Assembly (NCBI RefSeq): GCF_014646755.1 | Contig: NZ_BMNW01000005.1 | Location: 62,001 to 126,000 of the forward strand | Direction: 5' to 3' | DNA: 64,000 bases | Source: Pseudomonas asuensis | GTDB lineage: Bacteria; Pseudomonadota; Gammaproteobacteria; Pseudomonadales; Pseudomonadaceae | Shown: positions 27,542 through 36,571 of the stretch, piece by piece | Numbering within the stretch: the stretch's first letter is position 1 | Layout of the letters: each line of letters starts with the position of its first letter | Position numbers and translations under genes: made by a program | Notes under the pieces: model-generated | The model's input: the letters and a program-made list of their open reading frames with translations, nothing else | Databases searched by the model: none | Told to the model about the DNA's origin: nothing

Positions 27542-29140
27542 TCAGTGTATCCAAGAAAACATGCGAGAAAAGAATCCCTTCTTTTCATCGGTTGCCTTGG
27601 GCGTCACCTCGGGCATGCTGCTGGCAGGTTTGGTTTCCGCCTGCTTGGCTTCAGGCGCAGCGGACTTACCTGCCGCAAGATCTTCGACCTGCCGAGCTGC
27701 CCGCTGGCCACTAACCAAGGCGCCCTCCAACGTACCTGGATGCAACGCATCGGTATGCTCGCCAGCAAAGACGACCCGCCCTTGGGGCTGTTCCCATACA
27801 CGCCAGTAACGACTTACCTGACCTGGCCCGTATGCCAAATAGGATCCACCTACACCCGGATCGGTACTATAGCGCCGGACTTCATAGCCCGAAAATGCAC
27901 CACGCGCCTTTGGATAAAATGCATTCAGGCGAATCAGGACCTGATCAGCCAATTGGCGATCCCCGAAAGCCTGCATCACTCGGGCATTGTCGCCGGACAG
28001 GTTGATCAGAACATTAGCCCCACCCTTGATGGCTGGCTCGATCCACAACATGCCTAGTCCCTGATCACTATAGATTTCGCCGGAGAGACGAGATTTGCTA
28101 TCCCAGACCGGAGTCTTGAACTTCAGGAGAATCTGGTCCCTCCATCCATAGTTGGTCCCTTTGAGAGCAGCACGCTGTGCCTCGGTCAACTCCGGCGTCA
28201 TTTGAATTGAGCTTAAGGCACGCAGCGGTACAGCCATGACGACGTAATCGGCGTGATAGCCGGTCGGTCCTACCTTGACGGTCACACCATCCTTTTCCTG
28301 ATTAATGGCTGAGACTTTGGAGTTGGGCCTGAGCGTCTTGATCTGCTTGACGAATGCCTGCGCCAGCACAGTGCTGCCACCAGGCAAGCGGGCCGCGCGT
28401 AAATCAGCGTCACTCACATCACGATAGGCACGGGTCTGCTGGGCCAGATACAGCAATGAAAGGCGCGATGGCTCATCGTAGCGGCTGCGGATCCTCTGAT
28501 TGATCAACTTGCGAGCCAGGGGCGGCAGGTTTTGTTTATCCAGCCAATTGGATACGTTTGTCTGATCCAACGCAAACAACCCTTTACCCGCGGTTGGTTT
28601 AAGCGGATCACTAATGGATGCGGCAAGACCCTCCAGCGCCTTATCGACACGCTTGAGCGCAGCACTCACGTCGGGCATCTTTTGGGCGAGGTCGTCGGGA
28701 GAGTAATACTGCCCTTCGATCAGATAACCTGGTGTGCGTACGTAGCTGGGCGCATCGACCGTCTTGATCTTGAAGGTATCCAGATAATTATTGAGAGCTG
28801 GCTGCGCCTTGGCATTACCGATCCACTCACTGGTTGCCAACGCCGAACGCCCGCCAACACTGGGCTTGGCCTCTAGTAGAGTGACTTGCCATCCCGCTTT
28901 TTGCAGTTCATAAGCCGAGGCCAGACCTGCCATGCCAGCGCCAATAACAATGGCCGAACGGCCATTTCCTTTAGCGGCAGGCTGCTCCGCTTCTTTCGTC
29001 GCCGGCTTTTCTGCATGCCTCTCGACATGCTTTTCAGTATGCCCTTGAGCATGCTTTTCCACCTTGCCTGAGGCAAGAGCAGATACACTGAACAACCCAT
29101 AAACAGCCAGCGCTCCAAGGCGCGCTATATATACCGACAT
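27542..29140 (-). CDS. Exported FAD-dependent amine oxidase-like protein
   Basis: A 532-residue flavoprotein of the monoamine oxidase family. A signal peptide (ends ALASG, ~24) is followed by a His-rich linker KVEKHAQGHTEKHVERHAEK. The dinucleotide fold is SAIVIGAGMAGLASAYELQKAGWQVTLLEA with VGGR following. The C-terminal FAD site reads GRVVFAGEHTD, with a GTLEGALVSG segment. It ends in a Lys/Ala-rich stretch and GFFSRMFSWIH. It likely oxidises an amine in the periplasm; the substrate is unknown. GAGGAG precedes the ATG. The gene is the counterpart of PA0421, between bioA and cytochrome b561. The His repeats might bind metal. Confidence 0.88.
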   Translation of the reverse strand: MSVYIARLGALAVYGLFSVSALASGKVEKHAQGHTEKHVERHAEKPATKEAEQPAAKGNGRSAIVIGAGMAGLASAYELQKAGWQVTLLEAKPSVGGRSALATSEWIGNAKAQPALNNYLDTFKIKTVDAPSYVRTPGYLIEGQYYSPDDLAQKMPDVSAALKRVDKALEGLAASISDPLKPTAGKGLFALDQTNVSNWLDKQNLPPLARKLINQRIRSRYDEPSRLSLLYLAQQTRAYRDVSDADLRAARLPGGSTVLAQAFVKQIKTLRPNSKVSAINQEKDGVTVKVGPTGYHADYVVMAVPLRALSSIQMTPELTEAQRAALKGTNYGWRDQILLKFKTPVWDSKSRLSGEIYSDQGLGMLWIEPAIKGGANVLINLSGDNARVMQAFGDRQLADQVLIRLNAFYPKARGAFSGYEVRRYSTDPGVGGSYLAYGPGQVSRYWRVWEQPQGRVVFAGEHTDALHPGTLEGALVSGQRAARQVEDLAAGKSAAPEAKQAETKPASSMPEVTPKATDEKKGFFSRMFSWIH

Positions 29141-29271
29141 CTTTCAGACTCCTCAGCCCCAACGGCGGTGCGCAGCATACGCCAGCGAAGCGGCGTCCAC
29201 TAGAGACGCCTTGCTACCGTTCGGAGCATTGCATAGGCTTGCCAGCACAATGTGTTTGGAGGGCGACCTTT

Positions 29272-30675
29272 ATGGGCTTAAATGCCGAGTGGATGCAGCG
29301 CGATTTGAATGTGCTGTGGCATCCCTGTACCCAGATGAAAGACCATGAGCGTTTGCCAGTCATCCCGATCAAATCCGGTCGTGGCGTGTGGTTAGAAGAT
29401 TTTGAAGGTAACCGCTACCTCGATGCGGTCAGCTCTTGGTGGGTCAATGTATTTGGCCATGCCAACCCACGTATCAACCAGCGGATCAAGGATCAGGTCG
29501 ACCAACTGGAACATGTGATTCTGGCTGGCTTCAGCCATCAGCCTGTGATTGAGCTATCCGAGCGGTTGGTACAGATGGCACCGGCGGGGCTTGATCGTGT
29601 CTTCTATGCTGACAACGGCTCGTCCTGTATCGAAGTTGCGCTGAAGATGAGCTATCACTACTGGCTTAACAGCGGAAGGCCGGAAAAGAAGAAGTTTGTC
29701 ACCCTGACCAACAGTTACCACGGCGAAACGGTAGCCGCCATGTCGGTAGGTGACGTAGCGCTTTTTACCGAAACCTATAAGTCTCTTTTACTGGATACTT
29801 TCAAGGTGCCCAGTCCCGACTGTTATTACCGTCCAGAAGGTGTGGATTGGGAGACACACTCCCGCACCCTGTTTGCGCACATGGAACAGACCCTGGCGGA
29901 GCATCATCAGGAAGTAGCAGCCGTTATCATTGAGCCGCTGATTCAGGGAGCCGGTGGTATGCGCATGTACCACCCGGTCTATCTCAAGCTCTTACGTGAA
30001 GCTTGTGATCGCTACGGTGTACACCTGATTCATGACGAGATCGCCGTTGGGTTTGGCCGCACAGGTACCATGTTTGCCTGCGAACAGGCAGGTATCCGCC
30101 CAGACTTTCTGTGCTTATCCAAGGCTCTGACAGGTGGCTATCTGCCTCTTGCAGCCTGCCTGACGACAGATGAGGTCTACCAAGCGTTTTACGATGAGTA
30201 CGACACCCTGCGCGCGTTCCTGCATTCTCACAGCTATACAGGCAACCCGCTTGCCTGTGCAGCGGCCCTGGCAACACTGGATATCTTTGCAGAAGACAAG
30301 GTAATCGAAGCCAACAAGGCGCTTGCATTACGGATGCACCAGGCGACCCGGCATCTGGTGGATCATCCCCATGTCGCCGAGGTTCGCCAGACCGGCATGG
30401 CCCTGGCTATTGAAATGGTACAGGACAAGGCCAGCAAGACTCCCTTCCCCTGGCAGGAGCGCCGCGGCCTGAAAGTCTTTCAGCATGGGCTGACCCGGGG
30501 AGCCCTGCTCCGTCCGCTAGGCAATGTGGTTTACTTTTTGCCACCGTACATCATTACACCTGAAGAGATTGATTTCCTTGCAACAGTTGCCAGCGAAGGA
30601 ATCGATCTGGCCACATGTGAAAAGGTGCAAGTACCCGTCACCGGGTTTCATCCCAACCATCGTGATCCGGGTTAA
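29272..30675 (+). CDS. bioA: Adenosylmethionine-8-amino-7-oxononanoate aminotransferase
   Basis: A 467-residue PLP enzyme that converts KAPA to DAPA with S-adenosylmethionine as amino donor, the second-last stage of biotin synthesis. ATG 29272 follows GGAGGG by 8 nt; the upstream in-frame TTG is discarded. Family marks: LWHPCTQMKDHE, SSWWVNVFGHANP, YADNGSSCIEVALKMSYHYW, NSYHGETVAAMSVG, IHDEIAVGFGRTG, and LSKALTGGYLPLA with PLP-Lys284. It is alone here, as in P. aeruginosa (PA0420), away from the other bio genes. A strong terminator follows. Confidence 0.96.
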   Translation: MGLNAEWMQRDLNVLWHPCTQMKDHERLPVIPIKSGRGVWLEDFEGNRYLDAVSSWWVNVFGHANPRINQRIKDQVDQLEHVILAGFSHQPVIELSERLVQMAPAGLDRVFYADNGSSCIEVALKMSYHYWLNSGRPEKKKFVTLTNSYHGETVAAMSVGDVALFTETYKSLLLDTFKVPSPDCYYRPEGVDWETHSRTLFAHMEQTLAEHHQEVAAVIIEPLIQGAGGMRMYHPVYLKLLREACDRYGVHLIHDEIAVGFGRTGTMFACEQAGIRPDFLCLSKALTGGYLPLAACLTTDEVYQAFYDEYDTLRAFLHSHSYTGNPLACAAALATLDIFAEDKVIEANKALALRMHQATRHLVDHPHVAEVRQTGMALAIEMVQDKASKTPFPWQERRGLKVFQHGLTRGALLRPLGNVVYFLPPYIITPEEIDFLATVASEGIDLATCEKVQVPVTGFHPNHRDPG

Positions 30676-30690
30676 CCTCAGCTCAATAAA

Positions 30691-30716
30691 AAGCCCCGCT
30701 CATGCGGGGCTTTTTA
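30691..30716. terminator. Bidirectional terminator bioA / trxB
   Basis: AAGCCCCGC (30691-30699), loop TCAT, GCGGGGCTT (30704-30712), with A and T runs on the two sides. It serves both convergent genes. Confidence 0.93.
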
Positions 30717-30733
30717 TGAAGTAATAAGGCTTA

Positions 30734-31735
<1,002 letters not shown>

Positions 31736-31738
31736 CTA

Positions 31739-31789
31739 ATAAAAAGGGCTGTCGAAGCACCAGGGGAAGGCTTACAAAGTCGACAGCCC
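31739..31789 (-). terminator. Terminator-like stem between ahpB and trxB
   Basis: GGGCTGTCGA (31746-31755) and TCGACAGCCC (31780-31789) form a perfect 10-bp stem with a 24-nt loop. On the minus strand a T5 run follows. It lies about 80 nt after the peroxiredoxin stop and may only attenuate transcription into trxB. Confidence 0.75.
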
Positions 31790-31870
31790 GCGAACCGTGC
31801 GGGATTTACCGCTTATTGTCCAGAAGATTATCTGGATGACTGGTCAATGTCTGACCAGTCTGCTCAATTC

Positions 31871-32470
31871 TTACAAATTGTGAGCGTTTTCAGCCAGATA
31901 GTTGGCGACGCCCTCTGCATCGGCTTTCATGCCTTTCTGCCCCTTACGCCAGCCAGCCGGGCAGACTTCGCCATTTTCTTCCGTAAATTGCAGCGCCTCA
32001 ACCAGACGCACCATCTCATCCACTTCCCGGCCTAGTGGCAGGTTGTTTACCACTTGATGCTGTACAACACCTTCCTTGTCGATCAGGAAGGACGCTCGCA
32101 AGGCCACGCCGTCTGAGTGCTCGATACCATAGGCACGGACGACTTCGTGCTTGACGTCAGCTACCATAGTGAACTCGACCGGGCCGATACCGCCTTTCTC
32201 GACAGGCGTATTGCGCCACGCATAATGCGTATAGGTAGAGTCGATGGAGACACCAACAACCTCTACACCCAGCTCACGAAATTTAGCGATTCGGTTATTG
32301 TGGGCAATGATTTCTGACGGGCAAACAAAGGTAAAATCCAGCGGCCAGAAGAACAACACAACATACTTGCCACGCAATGTGGACAGCTGGAAATTCTCGA
32401 CGATAGTGCCGTTAGCTAGAACAGCAGGCGCTGTAAAATCTGGGGCCTGCTTGTTTACCAGAACGCTCAT
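31871..32470 (-). CDS. ahpB: Alkyl hydroperoxide reductase-like 2-Cys peroxiredoxin
   Basis: A 200-residue cytosolic peroxidase. ATG 32470 is preceded by GGAGAG; the frame extends to 32557 without a sensible start. Peroxidatic Cys50 lies in FFWPLDFTFVCPSEI and resolving Cys170 in EVCPAGW, so it is a typical 2-Cys enzyme that needs a thiol reductant. Thioredoxin regenerated by the adjacent trxB product is the likely donor. An OxyR-like site lies upstream. The symbol follows P. aeruginosa PA0848, which is next to trxB2; this is from memory. Confidence 0.9.
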   Translation of the reverse strand: MSVLVNKQAPDFTAPAVLANGTIVENFQLSTLRGKYVVLFFWPLDFTFVCPSEIIAHNNRIAKFRELGVEVVGVSIDSTYTHYAWRNTPVEKGGIGPVEFTMVADVKHEVVRAYGIEHSDGVALRASFLIDKEGVVQHQVVNNLPLGREVDEMVRLVEALQFTEENGEVCPAGWRKGQKGMKADAEGVANYLAENAHNL

Positions 32471-32549
32471 TAGCCTCTCCTTAACACGATAAGGCAGCAG
32501 CCTACGCGGCTTGCCGCTTTGAATAAAATGACGAGTTTCAATCCAAATC

Positions 32550-32591
32550 ATAGGCATAGCCTATGCGGATCTGCCGAATAGTGGACACTAT
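32550..32591 (-). promoter_or_regulatory. OxyR-like binding site upstream of ahpB
   Basis: ATAG-N7-CTAT, the OxyR half-motif spacing, occurs exactly at 32550-32564 (ATAGGCATAGCCTAT, also a CATAGGC/GCCTATG dyad). A second ATAG-N6-CTAT is at 32578-32591. The gap between them is 13 bp rather than the ideal 7, and the second has one base less. The position 80-120 bp upstream of the peroxiredoxin start suits an activator. Confidence 0.55.
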
Positions 32592-32706
32592 GGTACGCCA
32601 CAACGCACAACCCTAGAATCGCGTCACGGCTGTTTACAGGTCACTATTGGCATTCGACCGTGAGAAGGCTTCATTATTGCGCTCTCACTTGCTACCGGAG
32701 TTTTGA

Positions 32707-33477
32707 ATGAGCAAGCCTCTGTCTGGCCCTCTGTATTTCAGTGAGGGCTTGAAACTGATCGTACGCCCTGGCCTGCGACGCTTCGTCGTATTGCCCTTAT
32801 CAATCAACCTTATCCTGTTCATCGCAACGATCAGCTTTGCTCTAAGCAAATTCAATGGCTGGGTTAATCATCTGATGCCCTCCATCCCGTCATACCTGAG
32901 CTTTCTGGATTATGTACTGGTGCCCTTGCTGTACGTTTTTTTCTTCGTACTTGTTCTCTTCATGATCTATTTCACGTTCACCCTGGTAGCCAACATCATT
33001 GCAGCACCTTTCAACGGATTTCTATCTGAGAAAGTGGAAGTCGTGGTGCGCAGTCAGGATAGTTTTCCGCCGTTCAGCGTGGCCGAACTGGTTGCCATGA
33101 TTCCCAGGACAATGGTGCGAGAATTCAAGAAGCTGCGGTATTACCTGCCTCGCGCACTGGGATTACTGGTGCTTTCATTTATTCCAGGCCTGAATCTGAT
33201 TGCCCCACCACTATGGCTGCTCTTTGGCATATGGATGATGGCAGTGCAATACATTGACTACCCGGCAGATAACCACAAGTTGGGCTTTACCGAAATGCTG
33301 GCGTGGTTGCGCAGCAAGCGCACACGCTGCCTGGGGTTTGGCGGGATTACTTACCTGGCCCTGTTGGTACCTGTGCTGAATGTCGTGTTCATGCCTGCTG
33401 CTGTTGCTGGCGCGACACTATTCTGGGTCAGAGAGGGGGGCATAAAGGCATTGCCTGCAGCGGGAGAGCCTCGATAA
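32707..33477 (+). CDS. cysZ: Sulfate transporter CysZ
   Basis: A 256-residue inner-membrane protein of the EI24/CysZ family. It begins [30 protein letters not shown]. Hydrophobic segments lie near 25-45, 68-100, 150-175 and 205-235, with [13 protein letters not shown] after the second helical pair, the family signature. CysZ takes up sulfate for cysteine synthesis. CCGGAG is 7 nt before the ATG. It is divergent from ahpB; their promoters share a 236-bp gap that also holds the OxyR-like site. Confidence 0.92.
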   Translation: MSKPLSGPLYFSEGLKLIVRPGLRRFVVLPLSINLILFIATISFALSKFNGWVNHLMPSIPSYLSFLDYVLVPLLYVFFFVLVLFMIYFTFTLVANIIAAPFNGFLSEKVEVVVRSQDSFPPFSVAELVAMIPRTMVREFKKLRYYLPRALGLLVLSFIPGLNLIAPPLWLLFGIWMMAVQYIDYPADNHKLGFTEMLAWLRSKRTRCLGFGGITYLALLVPVLNVVFMPAAVAGATLFWVREGGIKALPAAGEPR

Positions 33478-33507
33478 TCAGGCGGCTCGCCACCGCTGCA
33501 TATGGCG

Positions 33508-33990
33508 CTAGGGAAGCGCTTTCTCGATGGCCTGGATCAGGTTTGGATCATCCGGCGTAGTACGCGGGTTGAAACGAGCCAGAACACGGCCATCAGGACC
33601 TACCAGGAATTTTTCAAAATTCCAGGTGACTTCGCCAGGAAACTCTGCACCCTCGCCGGCTAACTGCCGATACAGGGTATGGCGTGTCGGACCATTGACA
33701 TCGATCTTGCTCGATAGAGGAAAGGACACGCCATAGTTCGTGCTGCAGAACTGCTGAATATCCGCATCGCTTCCAGGCTCCTGGCCTGCAAACTGATTGC
33801 ATGGAATACCCAGGATGACCAGCCCGCGCTCACGGTAGGTCTGATACAGCGCTTCCAGGCCCGCATATTGCGGTGTTAGTCCGCATTTGGATGCCACATT
33901 AACCACCAACACCACCTTGCCTTTGTAAGGCGCCAGGGGGAGTTCCTTCCCATCCAGGCCTTGCAGGGTGAGATCGTGGAACGCACTCAT
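33508..33990 (-). CDS. Glutathione peroxidase family protein
   Basis: A 160-residue thiol peroxidase (GPx/BtuE family). ATG 33990 follows AAGGAG. Catalytic Cys36 is in NVASKCGLTPQY; the partner Gln is in CNQFAGQEPGS and the Trp in TWNFEKFLV, so the tetrad is complete. It reduces hydrogen or organic peroxides, most probably with thioredoxin rather than glutathione as in other bacterial Cys-type members. With trxB and ahpB nearby, this end of the window is a peroxide-defence block. The gene sits downstream of slyD on the same strand. Confidence 0.93.
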   Translation of the reverse strand: MSAFHDLTLQGLDGKELPLAPYKGKVVLVVNVASKCGLTPQYAGLEALYQTYRERGLVILGIPCNQFAGQEPGSDADIQQFCSTNYGVSFPLSSKIDVNGPTRHTLYRQLAGEGAEFPGEVTWNFEKFLVGPDGRVLARFNPRTTPDDPNLIQAIEKALP

Positions 33991-34018
33991 GATGTGCTCC
34001 TTGTGAATACAGTAGGCG

Positions 34019-34058
34019 TAAAAAAAGCGTCCGACCGGGCTGTTCCCTTTCGGACGCT
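34019..34058 (-). terminator. Terminator of slyD
   Basis: AGCGTCCGA (34026-34034) and TCGGACGCT (34050-34058) with a 15-nt loop; on the minus strand a T7 run follows. It lies 60 nt after the slyD stop and before the peroxidase gene. Confidence 0.85.
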
Positions 34059-34116
34059 CTCGCTTGGACATTCTAGTGTGGGTTCGTTCCCGCCACACCA
34101 AGATTTCCGTTGCGTT

Positions 34117-34602
34117 TTAGTGCTGGTGACCACCTTCGCCATGCACGTGACCATGGGCAACTTCTTCAGAAGAAGCATCACGGACGTTCACGACCTTGAC
34201 CTTGAAGTTCAGGCGCTGACCTGCCAGCGGATGGTTACCATCGACAGTCACATCATCGCCATCGATGTCGCGCACGGTAACGATCTGCATGCCGCCATCT
34301 GGGCCGGACGCATGAAACTGCATACCCACTTCCAGTTCGTCCACACCCTCGAACATGCTGCGGTTCAGGGTAGCGACCAGCTCAGGGCTATATTCGCCGT
34401 ATGCATCTTCTGGTTCGATGGCAACATCGAGCTCATCGCCAGCCTGCTTGCCTTCGAGCGAACGCTCAAGGCCCGGAATGATGTTGCCTGCACCGTGCAG
34501 GTATACCAGCGGGGCGCCGCCAGCGGAACTGTCGATAACCTCACCGCCGTCGTTGGTCAGGGTATAGTCGATGGAGACCGCTTTGTTGGCCGCAATCTGC
34601 AT
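34117..34602 (-). CDS. slyD: FKBP-type peptidyl-prolyl isomerase SlyD
   Basis: A 161-residue cytosolic chaperone/isomerase. From ATG 34602 it reads MQIAANKAVSIDYTLTNDGGEVIDSS, then PLVYLHGAGNIIPGLERSLEGKQAGD (FKBP domain) and an IF insert domain (~70-130) that includes DAYGEYSPELV. The C-terminus VAHGHVHGEGGHQH is a short His-rich, metal-binding tail, reduced compared with E. coli SlyD. The family assists folding and nickel delivery to hydrogenases. Its start codon is only 20 bp from that of the divergent DUF3565 gene. Confidence 0.93.
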   Translation of the reverse strand: MQIAANKAVSIDYTLTNDGGEVIDSSAGGAPLVYLHGAGNIIPGLERSLEGKQAGDELDVAIEPEDAYGEYSPELVATLNRSMFEGVDELEVGMQFHASGPDGGMQIVTVRDIDGDDVTVDGNHPLAGQRLNFKVKVVNVRDASSEEVAHGHVHGEGGHQH

Positions 34603-34622
34603 GGTAAAAACCTTTGAATAAA

Positions 34623-34871
34623 ATGAATGAAAGATCAAGTGTACGCGGCAATCGTCCCGATTGCGACCCACCGCCATCAAAGCAGACGAGTGTCATTCTG
34701 GATTTTTATCAGGATGAGGAAGACCATTGGGTCGTTTTATTAAGCTGCGGACACACCCAGCACCTTCGGCACAATCCGCCTTGGCAAACCCGTGCCTGGA
34801 TAATAGATGAAGCGCAACGCCTCACGCAGATTGGGAAGCCATTTCCATGTGGCTGGTGTGCTAACGGTTAA
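34623..34871 (+). CDS. DUF3565 small protein
   Basis: An 82-residue protein. Its family part begins about residue 25: VILDFYQDEEDHWVVLLSCGHTQHLRHNPPWQTRAWI, ending FPCGWC. Cys and His placement (CGHxQHxRHxPP, CxxC) suggests a metal site. Function is unknown to me. ATG 34623 is the only reasonable start but has a poor ribosome binding site and lies 20 bp from the divergent slyD start, so the two 5' regions overlap. In Pseudomonas this small gene commonly sits beside slyD. Confidence 0.75.
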   Translation: MNERSSVRGNRPDCDPPPSKQTSVILDFYQDEEDHWVVLLSCGHTQHLRHNPPWQTRAWIIDEAQRLTQIGKPFPCGWCANG

Positions 34872-34981
34872 GCCTGGGGGAGTCGACCGGTCTTTTATCC
34901 AGCGCTGAGTGCTTTTGAAGCATGTTTCCTGAGGCAAGCTTGTTTTATGATTCGTCGCCTTTTTGCTGTCGGGAACGTTTG

Positions 34982-35911
34982 ATGCTTCATTATTTGCCTA
35001 CTTTGGTTCGCGGTCTTGTGGGCGGCCTGCTATTAGCAGCCAACACCTTGTTCTGGTGCTGGCCTTTATTCGCAGTCACTTTGCTCAAACTGTGTCTGCC
35101 CTTCCCAACGGCACAACGGCTATCTAGACGCCTCATGAATGCCATCCATGAGGCGTGGATCAGCGGCAATCACCTCTGGATTCGCCTGACTGGTCGTATT
35201 CATTGGGATGTGCGTGGGCTTGCCAGCCTTGACTACAAACACTCTTATCTGGTTACCAGCAATCATCAAAGCTGGGTCGATATTTTTGCACTTCAGTACC
35301 TGATGAATCGTCACATTCGTCCACTCAAGTTTTTTCTCAAACAAGAGTTGATCTGGGTACCTGTCATTGGTTTGTGCTGGTGGGCGCTCGATTTTCCCTT
35401 CATGAAGCGCTACTCGAAAGCGTACCTGGCACGCCACCCTGAAAAGCGCGGCAAAGACCTGGAAACCACACGCAAGGCCTGCTCGCGCTTTCGTGATACC
35501 GCTGTAGGGATCTTTAATTTTCTGGAAGGTACTCGGTTCACCCAGGCCAAGCACGATGCTCAGCACGCACCTTACCGCTACTTGTTAAGTCCACGTGCTG
35601 GCGGTATTGCCTTTGTTCTGGATGCCATGGGAGAGCAGTTGCATTCGCTGGTCAACGTAACCATTCACTACCCCAATGGAACACCTAGCTGCTGGGACCT
35701 GCTCTCCGGGCGCATTGCAGCCATTGTCGTTCGCGTTGAAGAGATCGCCATACCCGCAGCCTTCCTGGGCAAGAGTTACGATCAGGACAGCGAATATCGC
35801 GCAGCCTTTCAGGCCTGGGTCAATCAGCTCTGGACGGCTAAAGATGAACTGCTGGAACAGCTACATCAGGAATACCCGCCCAAGCATTACTTTCATACAG
35901 GTAAACGCTAG
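34982..35911 (+). CDS. PlsC-type acyltransferase (YihG-like)
   Basis: A 309-residue membrane-associated acyltransferase. ATG 34982 follows GGGA; an upstream ATG at 34922 gives an unlikely leader. A hydrophobic segment (~8-40) anchors the N-terminus. Motif I NHQSWVD (HX4D) and FLEGTRF (motif III) are intact, and VNVTIHYPNG follows. E. coli YihG is a 1-acylglycerol-phosphate acyltransferase that sets the sn-2 acyl composition of phospholipids, so a related role is inferred. Its last 4 bp overlap the convergent acpH gene. Confidence 0.88.
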   Translation: MLHYLPTLVRGLVGGLLLAANTLFWCWPLFAVTLLKLCLPFPTAQRLSRRLMNAIHEAWISGNHLWIRLTGRIHWDVRGLASLDYKHSYLVTSNHQSWVDIFALQYLMNRHIRPLKFFLKQELIWVPVIGLCWWALDFPFMKRYSKAYLARHPEKRGKDLETTRKACSRFRDTAVGIFNFLEGTRFTQAKHDAQHAPYRYLLSPRAGGIAFVLDAMGEQLHSLVNVTIHYPNGTPSCWDLLSGRIAAIVVRVEEIAIPAAFLGKSYDQDSEYRAAFQAWVNQLWTAKDELLEQLHQEYPPKHYFHTGKR

Positions 35912-36489
35912 CCCTCCTGCTGAGCTTGGCGGACAAATTCGAGCAGCTCGGGATAAAAATCGAAAAAGTCCTGCTCAAGTACGGCATAACGCGCCTCCAC
36001 CTCGGCAAAGGCACCTTCAAAGAGCGCGGGCCGGGACAGCCGGCTCGCCATACCGCTGATGACTTGCTCTACAACCTCGAACGCCTGGTAGCTGCCCAAC
36101 CAATCTTGGGCGGCCATACGCGGCGCAATCCGCGCTAACCGTGGAGGCAAATCAGGTTCGGCCAGCAGGATGCGATAGAACCGTGCAATGAAGTCTTCCA
36201 ATGGCTGATCAGCGTAAACATCCCAATGCCGGCTCAGGCAGTGGTCAAAAAAGACATCCATCAAAATGCCGCTGACGCGCCGACGCGCCCCGGGAAAGCG
36301 TGCGCGGGCACGGTCGATTATGGGATGACGATCGGTAAAGGCATCGATACGGCGATGCAGGCGAATAGCCTGCTCAATGGCCGAGGGCCAACGGTTGTCG
36401 AGAGGCCCTTTGACAAAATCGCCATAAAGACTTCCCAGTAACTGTTCGCGGCCTGAACCGCCAAGATGAAGGTGAGCGAGATAATTCAT
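35908..36489 (-). CDS. acpH: Acyl-carrier-protein phosphodiesterase
   Basis: A 193-residue protein with the AcpH start MNYLAHLHLGG. GSLYGDFVKGPL, LHRRIDAFTDRHP and MDVFFDHCLSRHW give the His/Asp ligands of this HD-like metal phosphodiesterase. It removes 4'-phosphopantetheine from holo-ACP, the reverse of AcpS. It is a single gene, convergent with the acyltransferase by 4 bp, so their transcripts must overlap. Confidence 0.93.
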   Translation of the reverse strand: MNYLAHLHLGGSGREQLLGSLYGDFVKGPLDNRWPSAIEQAIRLHRRIDAFTDRHPIIDRARARFPGARRRVSGILMDVFFDHCLSRHWDVYADQPLEDFIARFYRILLAEPDLPPRLARIAPRMAAQDWLGSYQAFEVVEQVISGMASRLSRPALFEGAFAEVEARYAVLEQDFFDFYPELLEFVRQAQQEG

Positions 36490-36571
36490 GCCTGTCAGTT
36501 CACTACCCTGCCCCTGCGCCAGGGGCTTCTGCTAGGCTGGCAATTCCGGCCAATAATCATAAGGACACCCC

